The position numbers and the translations under genes were made by a program. The notes beneath the pieces were generated by a model. The model did no database searches and was not told the origin of the DNA. It saw only the letters and a program-made list of their open reading frames with translations. Below, one piece after another: positions 53,077 through 60,737 of a stretch of DNA of 64,000 bases. Source of the DNA: Marivivens sp. (lineage in GTDB: Bacteria > Pseudomonadota > Alphaproteobacteria > Rhodobacterales > Rhodobacteraceae); the NCBI GenBank assembly GCA_024642115.1, contig JAHEBU010000001.1, positions 496,001-560,000 of the forward strand, given 5' to 3'. The number at the start of each line of letters is the position of its first letter. Within the stretch, counting starts at the first letter, position 1.

Positions 53077-53077
53077 G

Positions 53078-54181
53078 TCAGTAGCGCGGCCTCATCCAAC
53101 GGTCCGCCAGCTTCATCAGGATAGTCATGGCGATGACGATGATGACCAGATAGACCATCGCCAGCAACGTGCCGTAGCCCACGTTGGACCTGTCCCGGTA
53201 TTCGCGGAAGATGAAAGAGGTGACGCTGTCGGTCGCCCCTCCCGGCCCTCCCGAGGTCACGTTGATGATGATGTCCGCGAGTTTGAGTTTGAAGATCACC
53301 CGGATCAGGATCGCCGTGATCGACACCGGCAGCATCAGGGGGAACGTCACCTCCCAGAAGTTTTGCCAGGCCGACGCGCCGTCTACCCGGGCCGCTTCGT
53401 GCAGTTCCTTGGGGATCGCCTGAAGCCCGGCGAGGATCATGATCATCATGAAGGGGATGAACGTCCAGGCGTCCATGACCATGATCGACGTCCGCGCCAC
53501 GCCCGCCGAGCCAAAGAACGACGGGCTGTCCCAGCCCAGCCAGCGGGCAAAGTTCGCCACCGGTCCGAACCGCAACTCCATCATCGACTTGCCGATCATC
53601 CACGACACGGCGACTGGCGACAGCATCAGCGGCAGCAGGAACGCCACCCGAAAGAATTTGCGCGCCCGGATTTCCGCGTTGAGCAGCAGAGCCAGCCCAA
53701 AGGCGATGGCGTATTCCACTGCGATGGCAAGCACATACCAGACCATGTTCGTCATGGCGTTCCAGTAGAACGGGTCGCCCCACATCTGCCGGATATTGTC
53801 CAATCCGTTGAATTTGCGCCCTGAAAGCGAGGCGAGGTTCCAGTCGGTAAAGGCAATGGTCAGGCCAAAGATCAGCGGAAAGATCACCATGGCCACCGTA
53901 AACAGTGCCGCAGGCAGGACGAACACCAACCGTTTGCCCTGTTCCCCCTTGAGGATCACCTGCCCCCAGCACAGACAAACGCCAAACAGCACATAGGCAT
54001 AAAGAACCGGCTGCCAGGTCGCCCAAGGCAAGCTGATCGTCCCCGCCTCTTGCAGCGATTTCAACAGGGCCGTCAGCCCCAGAACCGCAACCGATCCCCA
54101 TATGACGAAACGACCGGCCAGCCTGCGCTGGTCGGTGATCCGGTCGGCCGTCACGACGTGCAAAAGGTCGCCTTCGCTCAC
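53078..54181 (-). CDS. Sugar ABC transporter permease with extra N-terminal helices
   Basis: 367-residue MalF/UgpA-type permease. Before the usual first helix (VFVLPAALFTVAMVIFPLIF, near residue 86) it has two more hydrophobic segments (FVIWGSVAVLGLTALL and PVLYAYVLFGVCLCWG), giving about eight helices. EAA loop: LHEAARVDGASAWQNFWEVT. The start is the GTG at 54181 with a weak AAGGGA upstream. It follows the binding protein gene across a 54-base gap with a GC-rich hairpin. Confidence 0.9.
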   Translation of the reverse strand: MSEGDLLHVVTADRITDQRRLAGRFVIWGSVAVLGLTALLKSLQEAGTISLPWATWQPVLYAYVLFGVCLCWGQVILKGEQGKRLVFVLPAALFTVAMVIFPLIFGLTIAFTDWNLASLSGRKFNGLDNIRQMWGDPFYWNAMTNMVWYVLAIAVEYAIAFGLALLLNAEIRARKFFRVAFLLPLMLSPVAVSWMIGKSMMELRFGPVANFARWLGWDSPSFFGSAGVARTSIMVMDAWTFIPFMMIMILAGLQAIPKELHEAARVDGASAWQNFWEVTFPLMLPVSITAILIRVIFKLKLADIIINVTSGGPGGATDSVTSFIFREYRDRSNVGYGTLLAMVYLVIIVIAMTILMKLADRWMRPRY

Positions 54182-54202
54182 CTTGTATCCCTTGCGGAAT
54201 GA

Positions 54203-54228
54203 GGGCGGCCGGATGACCCCGGCCGCCC
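54203..54228 (-). terminator. GC-rich hairpin between binding protein and permease genes
   Basis: GGGCGGCCGG/CCGGCCGCCC, a perfect 10-bp stem with a 6-base loop. In the transcribed direction no T-tract follows, so it is probably a processing or stabilising hairpin or weak attenuator rather than a full terminator. Confidence 0.55.
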
Positions 54229-54235
54229 GTTTTGA

Positions 54236-55882
54236 TCACATGCCAAGGCTGGCGCGATAGAGCGCAAGCTGACTGTCCCGACCGATCTGGTCGGTGATCT
54301 TTTCCCAGGCGGCGGCAATGGCATCTGCCGTTTCCTGCGCCGACCCGTATTGCCCGGCAAAGCCTTTGGCCAGTTCGTCCTCGGCGACCGAATAGTATTG
54401 GAAGATGCCGGGGATGCGCGGTTCGATTGCCGCGTTGGGGTGGTTGTAGCTGTCCGCGTTGGAGCCGAGGTAATCCTCGACAAAAGCGCGGTCGTAGCCT
54501 GCGGCCTCCCACTCGTCGTAGTTGAAGTTGGAGTTCCGATAGGGCTGGAACCCAGACGGATAGGCCGCCGTCCAGAGCGAGATGTCCTTGCCGCCCAGAT
54601 GGGCCGCTGCCGACCATGCCGCCTTGCGCTTTTTCTCGTCGCCCGACACCCGGTTGGTGACGTAGATACCCCAGCCCAGATAGGCCATGTTGGGGGCATA
54701 GTTGGGTTCGGACAACTCCTCCCATGCGCCGGTGACGTTGTTGTAGACCTTGTCGGCGCCGGGATTGATCGAAAAGCCGACGACATCCCCCACGACCGAC
54801 GAATCCGAGGTCCGCGCGTTCGATCCCACGTCGCCCCACCAGCAGATCATCGACCCGGTGCCGGCAAGAAACTGCTGGAACGCTGTGGTGCCGGGGTCGG
54901 CGTTGATCTGGTCGGGCGGCAGATCGGGCATGGTATCCATGACGTCCTGGATCGCCTGCACAAAGGCCGGGTTGTTCACGTAGGGCTTCATGTTTTCGGG
55001 GTCGAACAGCCATGCCGGGTTGTCGGGGTGTTTGGCATAGGCGGTTGCCCGGTCTTCGAGGAAGTAGAAGCCAAAGCCACCCCAACCTTTGAGCGGGTCA
55101 AGGAAGCCATAGGCATCGCCCCCCGTCAGCGGGTCGGTCTGGCCCTTGACGGCCTTGCTGACCGCCTGCACCTCGGCCCAGGTCTTGGGCGCCTCGGCCA
55201 TGCCGCTGATCGACCCCTCGCCGAAATAGTCGGTCCGGTAGGCGAACGTGTGGCAGTCGCCGTCCACGGTGATGCGGTAGGTCTTGCCGTCCCATGTGCC
55301 TACGGGCGCCTTGAGGTAATCGACGTAGTCGTCCATCTCGATCTGGGCCTTGACCCAATCGGGCATCTCGTCGAGCAGGCCGCGCCCGGCAGTGTCGCCT
55401 TCGAAGGGCGCGCCCATCTCGATGATGTCGAAATCGACGGTGCCTGTGGCGATGGCCTGTTGCAGGCGCGGGTTATAGTCGGCCTGCGCCAGGTCGATCC
55501 AGTTGATCTTGGCCCCTGTATACGCCTCCCACGGCTTGAGAAAGCCGCGGAACAGGAAGTTGTGCAGGTTCTGGTTGTTCAGCCCGAGGAAGGTCAGCTC
55601 GACCCCGGCAAATTCACCCTCGGCCACGTTGGCCTTGGTCGCGGCAAGGGTCATCTCGCCGACCTTTTGCCAGTCGGCATCGGTGGGCGACCCGTTGCCG
55701 ACACCCGGAATCTTGAGGATCGCGGCGCGCACATCCATGTGCGACTCTGCCTGCGCGGCACCGGGCAACAGCCCGCCGGTCAGCCCGCCCAGCGCCGAAA
55801 TCGCGCCAAGGCTGGTAGCCCCCTGCAACATGCGCCTGCGGCTCATGTTCCCGGTGACCATGTTGTAAAGTCCGACTTTCAT
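54236..55882 (-). CDS. Tat-exported sugar ABC substrate-binding protein
   Basis: 548-residue binding protein, longer than the usual 410-430. The N-terminus has a twin-arginine signal (SRRRMLQGATSLGAISALGG, residues 14-33) with a cleavage site near AAQAES, so it is probably exported folded. Seen in the mature part: LGLNNQNLHNFLFRGFLKPW, IEMGAPFEGDTAGRGLLDEM and CWWGDVGSNARTS. The ATG at 55882 follows GGGAGGAGTTTTCA; an ATG at 55912 has no such site. Inferred to bind the deoxysugar processed by the cluster. Confidence 0.9.
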   Translation of the reverse strand: MKVGLYNMVTGNMSRRRMLQGATSLGAISALGGLTGGLLPGAAQAESHMDVRAAILKIPGVGNGSPTDADWQKVGEMTLAATKANVAEGEFAGVELTFLGLNNQNLHNFLFRGFLKPWEAYTGAKINWIDLAQADYNPRLQQAIATGTVDFDIIEMGAPFEGDTAGRGLLDEMPDWVKAQIEMDDYVDYLKAPVGTWDGKTYRITVDGDCHTFAYRTDYFGEGSISGMAEAPKTWAEVQAVSKAVKGQTDPLTGGDAYGFLDPLKGWGGFGFYFLEDRATAYAKHPDNPAWLFDPENMKPYVNNPAFVQAIQDVMDTMPDLPPDQINADPGTTAFQQFLAGTGSMICWWGDVGSNARTSDSSVVGDVVGFSINPGADKVYNNVTGAWEELSEPNYAPNMAYLGWGIYVTNRVSGDEKKRKAAWSAAAHLGGKDISLWTAAYPSGFQPYRNSNFNYDEWEAAGYDRAFVEDYLGSNADSYNHPNAAIEPRIPGIFQYYSVAEDELAKGFAGQYGSAQETADAIAAAWEKITDQIGRDSQLALYRASLGM

Positions 55883-56031
55883 TGAAAACTCCTCCCAGGT
55901 GACTGATGTCATGCGGCACAGGCTGCCGGGGTCTTGTGCCCCGCTTGGGTCATCTGCATCCGCTTGCGCCCCCCTCCTCCGGTCAGCGCGACAAGATCAC
56001 GATCACAGGCGAGAACCCGTCTGTCAAGATT

Positions 56032-56043
56032 CTAACATGTTAG
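56032..56043. promoter_or_regulatory. GntR operator site 3
   Basis: CTAACATGTTAG, a perfect 12-bp palindrome identical to the core of site 1, lies 149 bases upstream of the binding protein ATG and 72 bases before the ATPase ATG, in their divergent 233-base spacer. I saw no other clear dyad of this type there; promoter boxes could not be fixed. Confidence 0.6.
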
Positions 56044-56115
56044 TATGGTCAGCGAGTGGACAGGTCCCGCCCAAGCCGCTAGCGTCCTCTCAGGCAACAG
56101 GGCGAATATACGACA

Positions 56116-57168
56116 ATGGCAGAGGTCACGATCCGGTCCTTGACCAAGAACTACGGCGGGCTCGAGGTGATCCACGGGCTGGATGTTGATATTCCCGATG
56201 GCGAATTCGTCGTGCTGGTCGGCCCGTCTGGTTGTGGCAAATCCACCCTGCTGCGGATGATTGCGGGGCTAGAAGGCATCAGCGGCGGCACCATCAGCAT
56301 CGGCGACCGGGTGGTCAACAACCTGCCCCCGGCCGAGCGCGACATCGCCATGGTGTTCCAGAATTACGCCCTGTACCCGCACAAGACCGTTGCGGCCAAC
56401 ATGGGCTTTGGCCTGAAACTGCGCGGCCTGCCGAAATCTGAGGTCCGCCAGAAGGTCGAAAAGGCGGCCGAGGTGCTGGGCCTGACCCCATATCTGGACC
56501 GCTACCCCCGCGCCCTGTCCGGCGGTCAGCGTCAGCGTGTCGCCATGGGCCGCGCCATAGTCCGCGACCCGCAGGTGTTCCTGTTCGACGAACCCCTGTC
56601 CAACCTTGACGCCATGCTGCGCGTGCAGATGCGCACCGAGATTCGCGAACTGCACCAGCGCCTGAAAACTACCACCGTCTATGTCACCCACGACCAGATC
56701 GAGGCGATGACGATGGCCGACCGCATCGTCGTGCTGCGCGGCGGTAACATCGAACAGATCGGTGCGCCCCTTGACCTGTATGATCGCCCCGCCAACGTCT
56801 TTGTCGCGGGCTTTATCGGGTCGCCGTCGATGAACCTGTTCGACGGGGTCGCCCGGTCCGGCCGGATCGAGGCGTTGGGGACCAGCCTGCCCATCCCCGA
56901 CGGCCTGGCCCTGACCGAAGGCCAGCAGGTGACCTATGGCATCCGCCCCGAACACCTGACGCTGGCCGACACCGGCATCCCCTGCACCGTGGGCGTGATC
57001 GAACCGACCGGGTCTGAAACGCATGTCGTCGTTCGCGCGGCAGGTCAGGAAATCACCGGGTTGTTCCGCGAACGCCACGCGTTCAAGCCGGGCCAACCGC
57101 TGCATCTGTTGCCCGACCCGAACGCTGCCCATCTGTTTGACCGACAGTCCGGTCTACGCATCGGCTAG
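56116..57168 (+). CDS. Sugar ABC transporter ATPase (MalK/UgpC type)
   Basis: 350-residue ATPase with Walker [10 protein letters not shown], signature LSGGQRQRV, Walker [13 protein letters not shown] and switch His in YVTHDQIEAM, plus a regulatory C-terminal domain (YGIRPEHLTLADTG). It is divergent from the binding protein-permease operon and supplies its ATPase. Followed by fucU copy 2 and a PfkB kinase gene on the same strand. Confidence 0.93.
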   Translation: MAEVTIRSLTKNYGGLEVIHGLDVDIPDGEFVVLVGPSGCGKSTLLRMIAGLEGISGGTISIGDRVVNNLPPAERDIAMVFQNYALYPHKTVAANMGFGLKLRGLPKSEVRQKVEKAAEVLGLTPYLDRYPRALSGGQRQRVAMGRAIVRDPQVFLFDEPLSNLDAMLRVQMRTEIRELHQRLKTTTVYVTHDQIEAMTMADRIVVLRGGNIEQIGAPLDLYDRPANVFVAGFIGSPSMNLFDGVARSGRIEALGTSLPIPDGLALTEGQQVTYGIRPEHLTLADTGIPCTVGVIEPTGSETHVVVRAAGQEITGLFRERHAFKPGQPLHLLPDPNAAHLFDRQSGLRIG

Positions 57169-57213
57169 ACGCCGCACCGCCGTTATGATCGGATCGCCAA
57201 AAGGGAGGATCAC

Positions 57214-57666
57214 ATGCTCAAAGGGATCGACAATCGGCTGAATGCCGACGTTCTGTATGCACTGCGGGCCATGGGCCACGGCGATACGGTCGTCATTTCC
57301 GACACGAACTTTCCCGCCGACAGCATTGCCCGCCAGACCATGCTGGGCGAGTTACTGCGGATGGACAACCTGACCTGCGCACAGGCGATGGAGGCGGTTC
57401 TGTCCGTCCTGCCGCTGGACACGTTTGTCGAGGATTTTGCAGGCCGGATGCAGGTCGTCGATCACCCCGACCGGATCGAGCCCGTTCAGGCCGAAGTGCA
57501 GGCCGTCATCGACGCAGCCGAGGGCCGCCCCCGCCCGATGATCGGTATTGAGAGGTTCGATTTCTACGAACGGGCCAAAGACGCCTATGCCGTCATCCAG
57601 ACTGGCGAGCGTCGGTTCTATGGCTGTTTCATCCTGCGCAAGGGCGTGATCCCGCCGGAGGCCTGA
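57214..57666 (+). CDS. RbsD/FucU-family sugar mutarotase, copy 2
   Basis: 150-residue FucU-type mutarotase: MLKGIDNRLNADVLYALRAM, GHGDTVVISDTNFPADSIA, LPLDTFVEDFAGRMQVVDHP and RFYGCFILRKGVI. The NFPA version here is closer to typical FucU than the NHPA of copy 1. The ATG follows AAAGGGAGGATCAC. The PfkB kinase gene starts one base after its stop, so anomer conversion and phosphorylation may be linked. Confidence 0.92.
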   Translation: MLKGIDNRLNADVLYALRAMGHGDTVVISDTNFPADSIARQTMLGELLRMDNLTCAQAMEAVLSVLPLDTFVEDFAGRMQVVDHPDRIEPVQAEVQAVIDAAEGRPRPMIGIERFDFYERAKDAYAVIQTGERRFYGCFILRKGVIPPEA

Positions 57667-57667
57667 C

Positions 57668-58615
57668 ATGTCCAGCCGCATCGTCATCCTTGGCGTCTTT
57701 GTCGCCGACACCGCCTATCGCGCCGACCGCCAGCCAAAGATGGGCGAGACGATCCTGGGCCATTCCTTTGCCCTGGGCCCCGGTGGCAAGGGGTCGAACC
57801 AGTCCGTCGCCGCCGCCATGGCCGGGGGCGATGTTCATTTCATCACCCGTCTGGGCGTCGATCCCTTTGCCGATATGGCCCGCGCCACATGGGCCAAGGC
57901 GGGCCTTCACCCGGCGGTCAAGGATGACCCCGACAGCTATACCGGGGCCGCATATATTTTCCTTGAGGCCGCCACGGGCAACAACGCCATTATTATCGCC
58001 CCCGGTGCTGCGGGCCGGATTTCCGTGCAGGATATCGAGGATCGCCGCGATCTGATCGCAGGCGCATCGGTGTTCGTGACCCAGTTGGAACAGCCGATGG
58101 AGGCCGCCCTGCGGGCGTTGCACATCGCCCGTGCCGCCGGTGTCCGCACCATCCTCAACCCCGCCCCCGCCGCCCCCTTGACTGACGAAATGCTAGCGCT
58201 GTGCGATATTGTCACCCCGAACGAAACCGAGGCCGAGGGGATAACCGGTATAGCTGTCGCTACCGTCGAAGATGCCAAACGGGCCGCTGCCGCCCTGCTG
58301 AACCGTGGCGTCGGGGCTGCGGTCATCACGCTTGGCGAACGGGGGGCGCTATATCATGACGGGGCGCAGACGCTGCTGGTGCCGCCGTTCAAGGCAGGAC
58401 CCGTTGTCGAGACGACCGGCGCGGGCGATGCGTTCAACGGTGGCTTTGCGGTGGCCCTGGCCGAAGGCATGTCGCCACTGGATGCCATGCGGTTCGGCTG
58501 CGCCACGGCGTCCATTTCCGTGACCCGCCCCGGCACCGCCCCGTCGATGCCCGCCCGCGCGGAAATCGACGCCCTGCTGGCCGCCAACCCCAGCCCCGGC
58601 ACAGAATCGGTTTGA
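57668..58615 (+). CDS. PfkB-family (ribokinase-like) sugar kinase
   Basis: 315-residue kinase with motif 1 GPGGKGSNQSVAAAMAGG and motif 2 ETTGAGDAFNGGFAVALAEG, both canonical for ribokinases; FVTQLEQPMEAAL, LNPAPAAPL and PNETEAEGITG are also typical. Last gene of the ATPase-fucU-kinase unit. A ribokinase role is possible, but the context suggests another sugar. It differs from the PfkB kinase at 44497, whose motif 2 is altered. Confidence 0.9.
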   Translation: MSSRIVILGVFVADTAYRADRQPKMGETILGHSFALGPGGKGSNQSVAAAMAGGDVHFITRLGVDPFADMARATWAKAGLHPAVKDDPDSYTGAAYIFLEAATGNNAIIIAPGAAGRISVQDIEDRRDLIAGASVFVTQLEQPMEAALRALHIARAAGVRTILNPAPAAPLTDEMLALCDIVTPNETEAEGITGIAVATVEDAKRAAAALLNRGVGAAVITLGERGALYHDGAQTLLVPPFKAGPVVETTGAGDAFNGGFAVALAEGMSPLDAMRFGCATASISVTRPGTAPSMPARAEIDALLAANPSPGTESV

Positions 58616-58654
58616 CACCCCTTTTGCCCTTGGCTATGGGCAGCGACGTGGTGC

Positions 58655-58731
58655 GGCGTGGTAGCTCAGTTGGTTAGAGCACAGCACTCATAATGCTGGG
58701 GTCGGCGGTTCAAGTCCGCCCCACGCTACCA
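58655..58731 (+). tRNA. tRNA-Met (CAT), elongator type
   Basis: A 77-base cloverleaf with encoded CCA. Acceptor stem GGCGTGG/CCACGCT (first pair a G-T wobble), D-arm GCTC/GAGC, anticodon stem CAGCA/TGCTG with loop CTCATAA (anticodon CAT), variable loop GGGTC and T-arm GGCGG/CCGCC around TTCAAGT. The AGCACAGCACTCATAATGCT region matches elongator tRNA-Met better than initiator; tRNA-Ile2 with a modified CAT anticodon is the other option. Confidence 0.93.
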
Positions 58732-58792
58732 CTTTGGACCCTCTGCACGTCTTCTGCATGACCTGTGCCCGTGGCCGGGGCATAGTCGGTGC

Positions 58793-59308
58793 ATGTTTCG
58801 CGCCCTTGCCCTGATCCTGTCGCCTGTCGCCGCAGTTGCGGACGGCGATCCGCGCTGGGTCGCACAGGACCCAAACCCAAAGGCGCTGATGTCACATTTC
58901 GGGATGGCCGAAGCGGATTGTTACGACCTTTCGGACCCCGCCGCCCATCCGGGTTTGCGGATCGAGATATTCCACGTTTTCAATCCCGAAACCGAAACCC
59001 CGCAGGACACCCGCACCAATTACGACATCGAAATCCTGACCGACAGCGACGGCCAGATCATCAACGCCACCGGCCAATGCCATACCGGAACCAATTCCAT
59101 CAGCTGCGGTGTTGCCTGCGACAGGGGCCAGTTCGATTTCTTCGATGCATCAGACACGGAAATCATTCTGCGCATTCACAATCTGTCGGGCGAATGCGAG
59201 GATGACAGCAGCATACCGTTCGATCGGAACCGCTGGGGATCAGTGTTTCTTCTCGAACGTACGGATGACGCGACCTGCGCCGATTGGGTAATGCAGCGCC
59301 GCTGGTAA
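58793..59308 (+). CDS. Hypothetical secreted cysteine-containing protein
   Basis: 171 residues, not assigned to a family. The first 17 residues (MFRALALILSPVAAVAD) look like a short Sec signal peptide. The mature part is acidic and has six Cys (ADCYD, GQCHTG, SCGVACDRG, GECEDD, TCADW), suggesting up to three disulfides in the periplasm. The composition is normal for the region. It follows the tRNA by 61 bases and has no clear ribosome site. The next gene starts 12 bases after its stop, so co-expression is possible. Confidence 0.6.
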   Translation: MFRALALILSPVAAVADGDPRWVAQDPNPKALMSHFGMAEADCYDLSDPAAHPGLRIEIFHVFNPETETPQDTRTNYDIEILTDSDGQIINATGQCHTGTNSISCGVACDRGQFDFFDASDTEIILRIHNLSGECEDDSSIPFDRNRWGSVFLLERTDDATCADWVMQRRW

Positions 59309-59320
59309 ACGGGGGGCTGC

Positions 59321-60736
59321 ATGTCTGTTCTGGATCGGTTCGCGGCCGTCGTGGGCGAGGCCAATGTGCTTCAGGGTGATGCAACGACCAAGTGGCGCAG
59401 CGACTGGACCGGCAAGTATCCCAGTGACCCGTTGGCCGTCATTCGCCCCGCCACGACTGCCCAAGTGTCGGCTGTGATGGACATCGCCTACAAGACCCGC
59501 ACGTCGATCGTTCCGGTGTCGGGCGGCACGGGGTTAGTCGGTGGGCAGCAGGCGCGGCGGCAGGTTATGCTGTCGCTGGACCGCATGAACGCCATCCGCG
59601 ATATCCGCCCGGCGGGCCGTCTGGCCGTGGTCGAGGCGGGGGTGATCCTGTCCAACCTGCACGCCGCTGCCGCCGAACATGACCTGATCTTTCCCCTGAC
59701 CTTTGGCGCGCGCGGGTCTGCCATGATCGGCGGAGTCCTGTCCACCAATGCGGGCGGGTCCAACGTCCTGCGCTATGGCAATACCCGCGACTTGTGTCTG
59801 GGGCTTGAGGTCGTGCTCGCAGATGGCCGGGTGATGGATCTGATGAGCGAACTGCACAAGGACAACTCTGGCCTGAACCTGCGCCACCTGATGATCGGGG
59901 CCGAGGGGACGCTGGGGATCATCACGGCGGCGGTGCTGACACTCAAGCCCAAGCCTCGCGCCTATGCCACGGCGATGGTCGCCGTCCCGTCGCTGGTGCA
60001 GGCGCTGGACCTGCTGAACCGGATGCAGGACCTGACCGGAGGTGCGGTCGAGGCGTTCGAATACATGCCCGCAAGCTATATCGCAGGGCATCTGGAGGTG
60101 GTCAAAGGGGCCAAGCCGCCGTTTGATCACCGCCATGACGTGAACATCCTGATCGAGGTTGGCGCGACAGCCCCGCGCGACGCGACACCCCTACCTGACG
60201 GGACTGTTCCAGTGGTGACCCAACTGGAGGATACACTGGCAGCAATGCTGGAAGCGGGGACGGTGCTGGACGCCGTCGTCGCCCGGTCCGAAGCCCAGCG
60301 GGCCGAGATGTGGGCGCGGCGCGAGGCAGCAGCCCAGATTGCCTTTGCCCGCACACCCTTTGTCGACACCGATATCGCCGTGCCCTTGGACAAGGTGCAG
60401 ACCTTTTTTGATCTGATGACGCCCCGGTTGGCCGCGCTGGACCCCGGAGCGGTGGACGGGTGCGTCTCGCACTTGGGCGACGGGAACATCCACTACACGA
60501 TCTATCCGTCGTCCAATGACCCGGACCTGCACGATGCGCTGCGCGAGGCGGTCGAGGATGTGGTGCAGGAGTTGCGCGGGTCCTTTTCCGCCGAACATGG
60601 CATTGGGCAGTCCAAGCTGGGGTCGATGGCCCGGCGCAAGGACCCGGTGGCGCTGGATGTGATGCGGGCGGTCAAGGCGGCGCTGGACCCCAAGACCATC
60701 CTCAACCCGGGAAAGGTCCTGCCGCCCCGGCACTGA
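59321..60736 (+). CDS. FAD-binding oxidase/dehydrogenase, GlcD/D-2-hydroxyglutarate dehydrogenase type
   Basis: 471-residue VAO/PCMH-family flavoprotein. FAD-binding segment: VPVSGGTGLVGGQ, FPLTFGARGSAMIGGVLSTN, AGGSNVLRYGNTRD and MIGAEGTLGIIT. The C-terminal metal/substrate part has VSHLGDGNIHYTIYP and FSAEHGIGQSKLGSM, as in D-lactate, glycolate and D-2-hydroxyglutarate dehydrogenases. It probably oxidises a D-2-hydroxy acid, passing electrons onward. Single polypeptide, cytoplasmic. The MFS gene starts one base after its stop. Confidence 0.88.
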   Translation: MSVLDRFAAVVGEANVLQGDATTKWRSDWTGKYPSDPLAVIRPATTAQVSAVMDIAYKTRTSIVPVSGGTGLVGGQQARRQVMLSLDRMNAIRDIRPAGRLAVVEAGVILSNLHAAAAEHDLIFPLTFGARGSAMIGGVLSTNAGGSNVLRYGNTRDLCLGLEVVLADGRVMDLMSELHKDNSGLNLRHLMIGAEGTLGIITAAVLTLKPKPRAYATAMVAVPSLVQALDLLNRMQDLTGGAVEAFEYMPASYIAGHLEVVKGAKPPFDHRHDVNILIEVGATAPRDATPLPDGTVPVVTQLEDTLAAMLEAGTVLDAVVARSEAQRAEMWARREAAAQIAFARTPFVDTDIAVPLDKVQTFFDLMTPRLAALDPGAVDGCVSHLGDGNIHYTIYPSSNDPDLHDALREAVEDVVQELRGSFSAEHGIGQSKLGSMARRKDPVALDVMRAVKAALDPKTILNPGKVLPPRH

Positions 60737-60737
60737 C

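Noticed and set aside
53073-55085. 670-codon open frame on the minus strand across the permease and binding protein genes
   Set aside because: It reads as Arg/Gly-rich low-complexity protein in another frame of two well-supported genes; a high-GC shadow.
54350-55885. 511-codon open frame on the plus strand opposite the Tat binding protein gene
   Set aside because: Antisense shadow without motifs or ribosome site; the minus-strand protein has a clear signal peptide and fold.
55895-55925. TGACTGATGTCA upstream of the Tat binding protein as a second LacI-type operator
   Set aside because: It is 12 rather than 14 bases, lacks the CG centre, and the locus already has a GntR-type palindrome.
58655-58731. 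tRNA as the attachment site of a genomic island
   Set aside because: No integrase, phage gene or repeated tRNA 3' end was seen, and flanking genes have ordinary composition.
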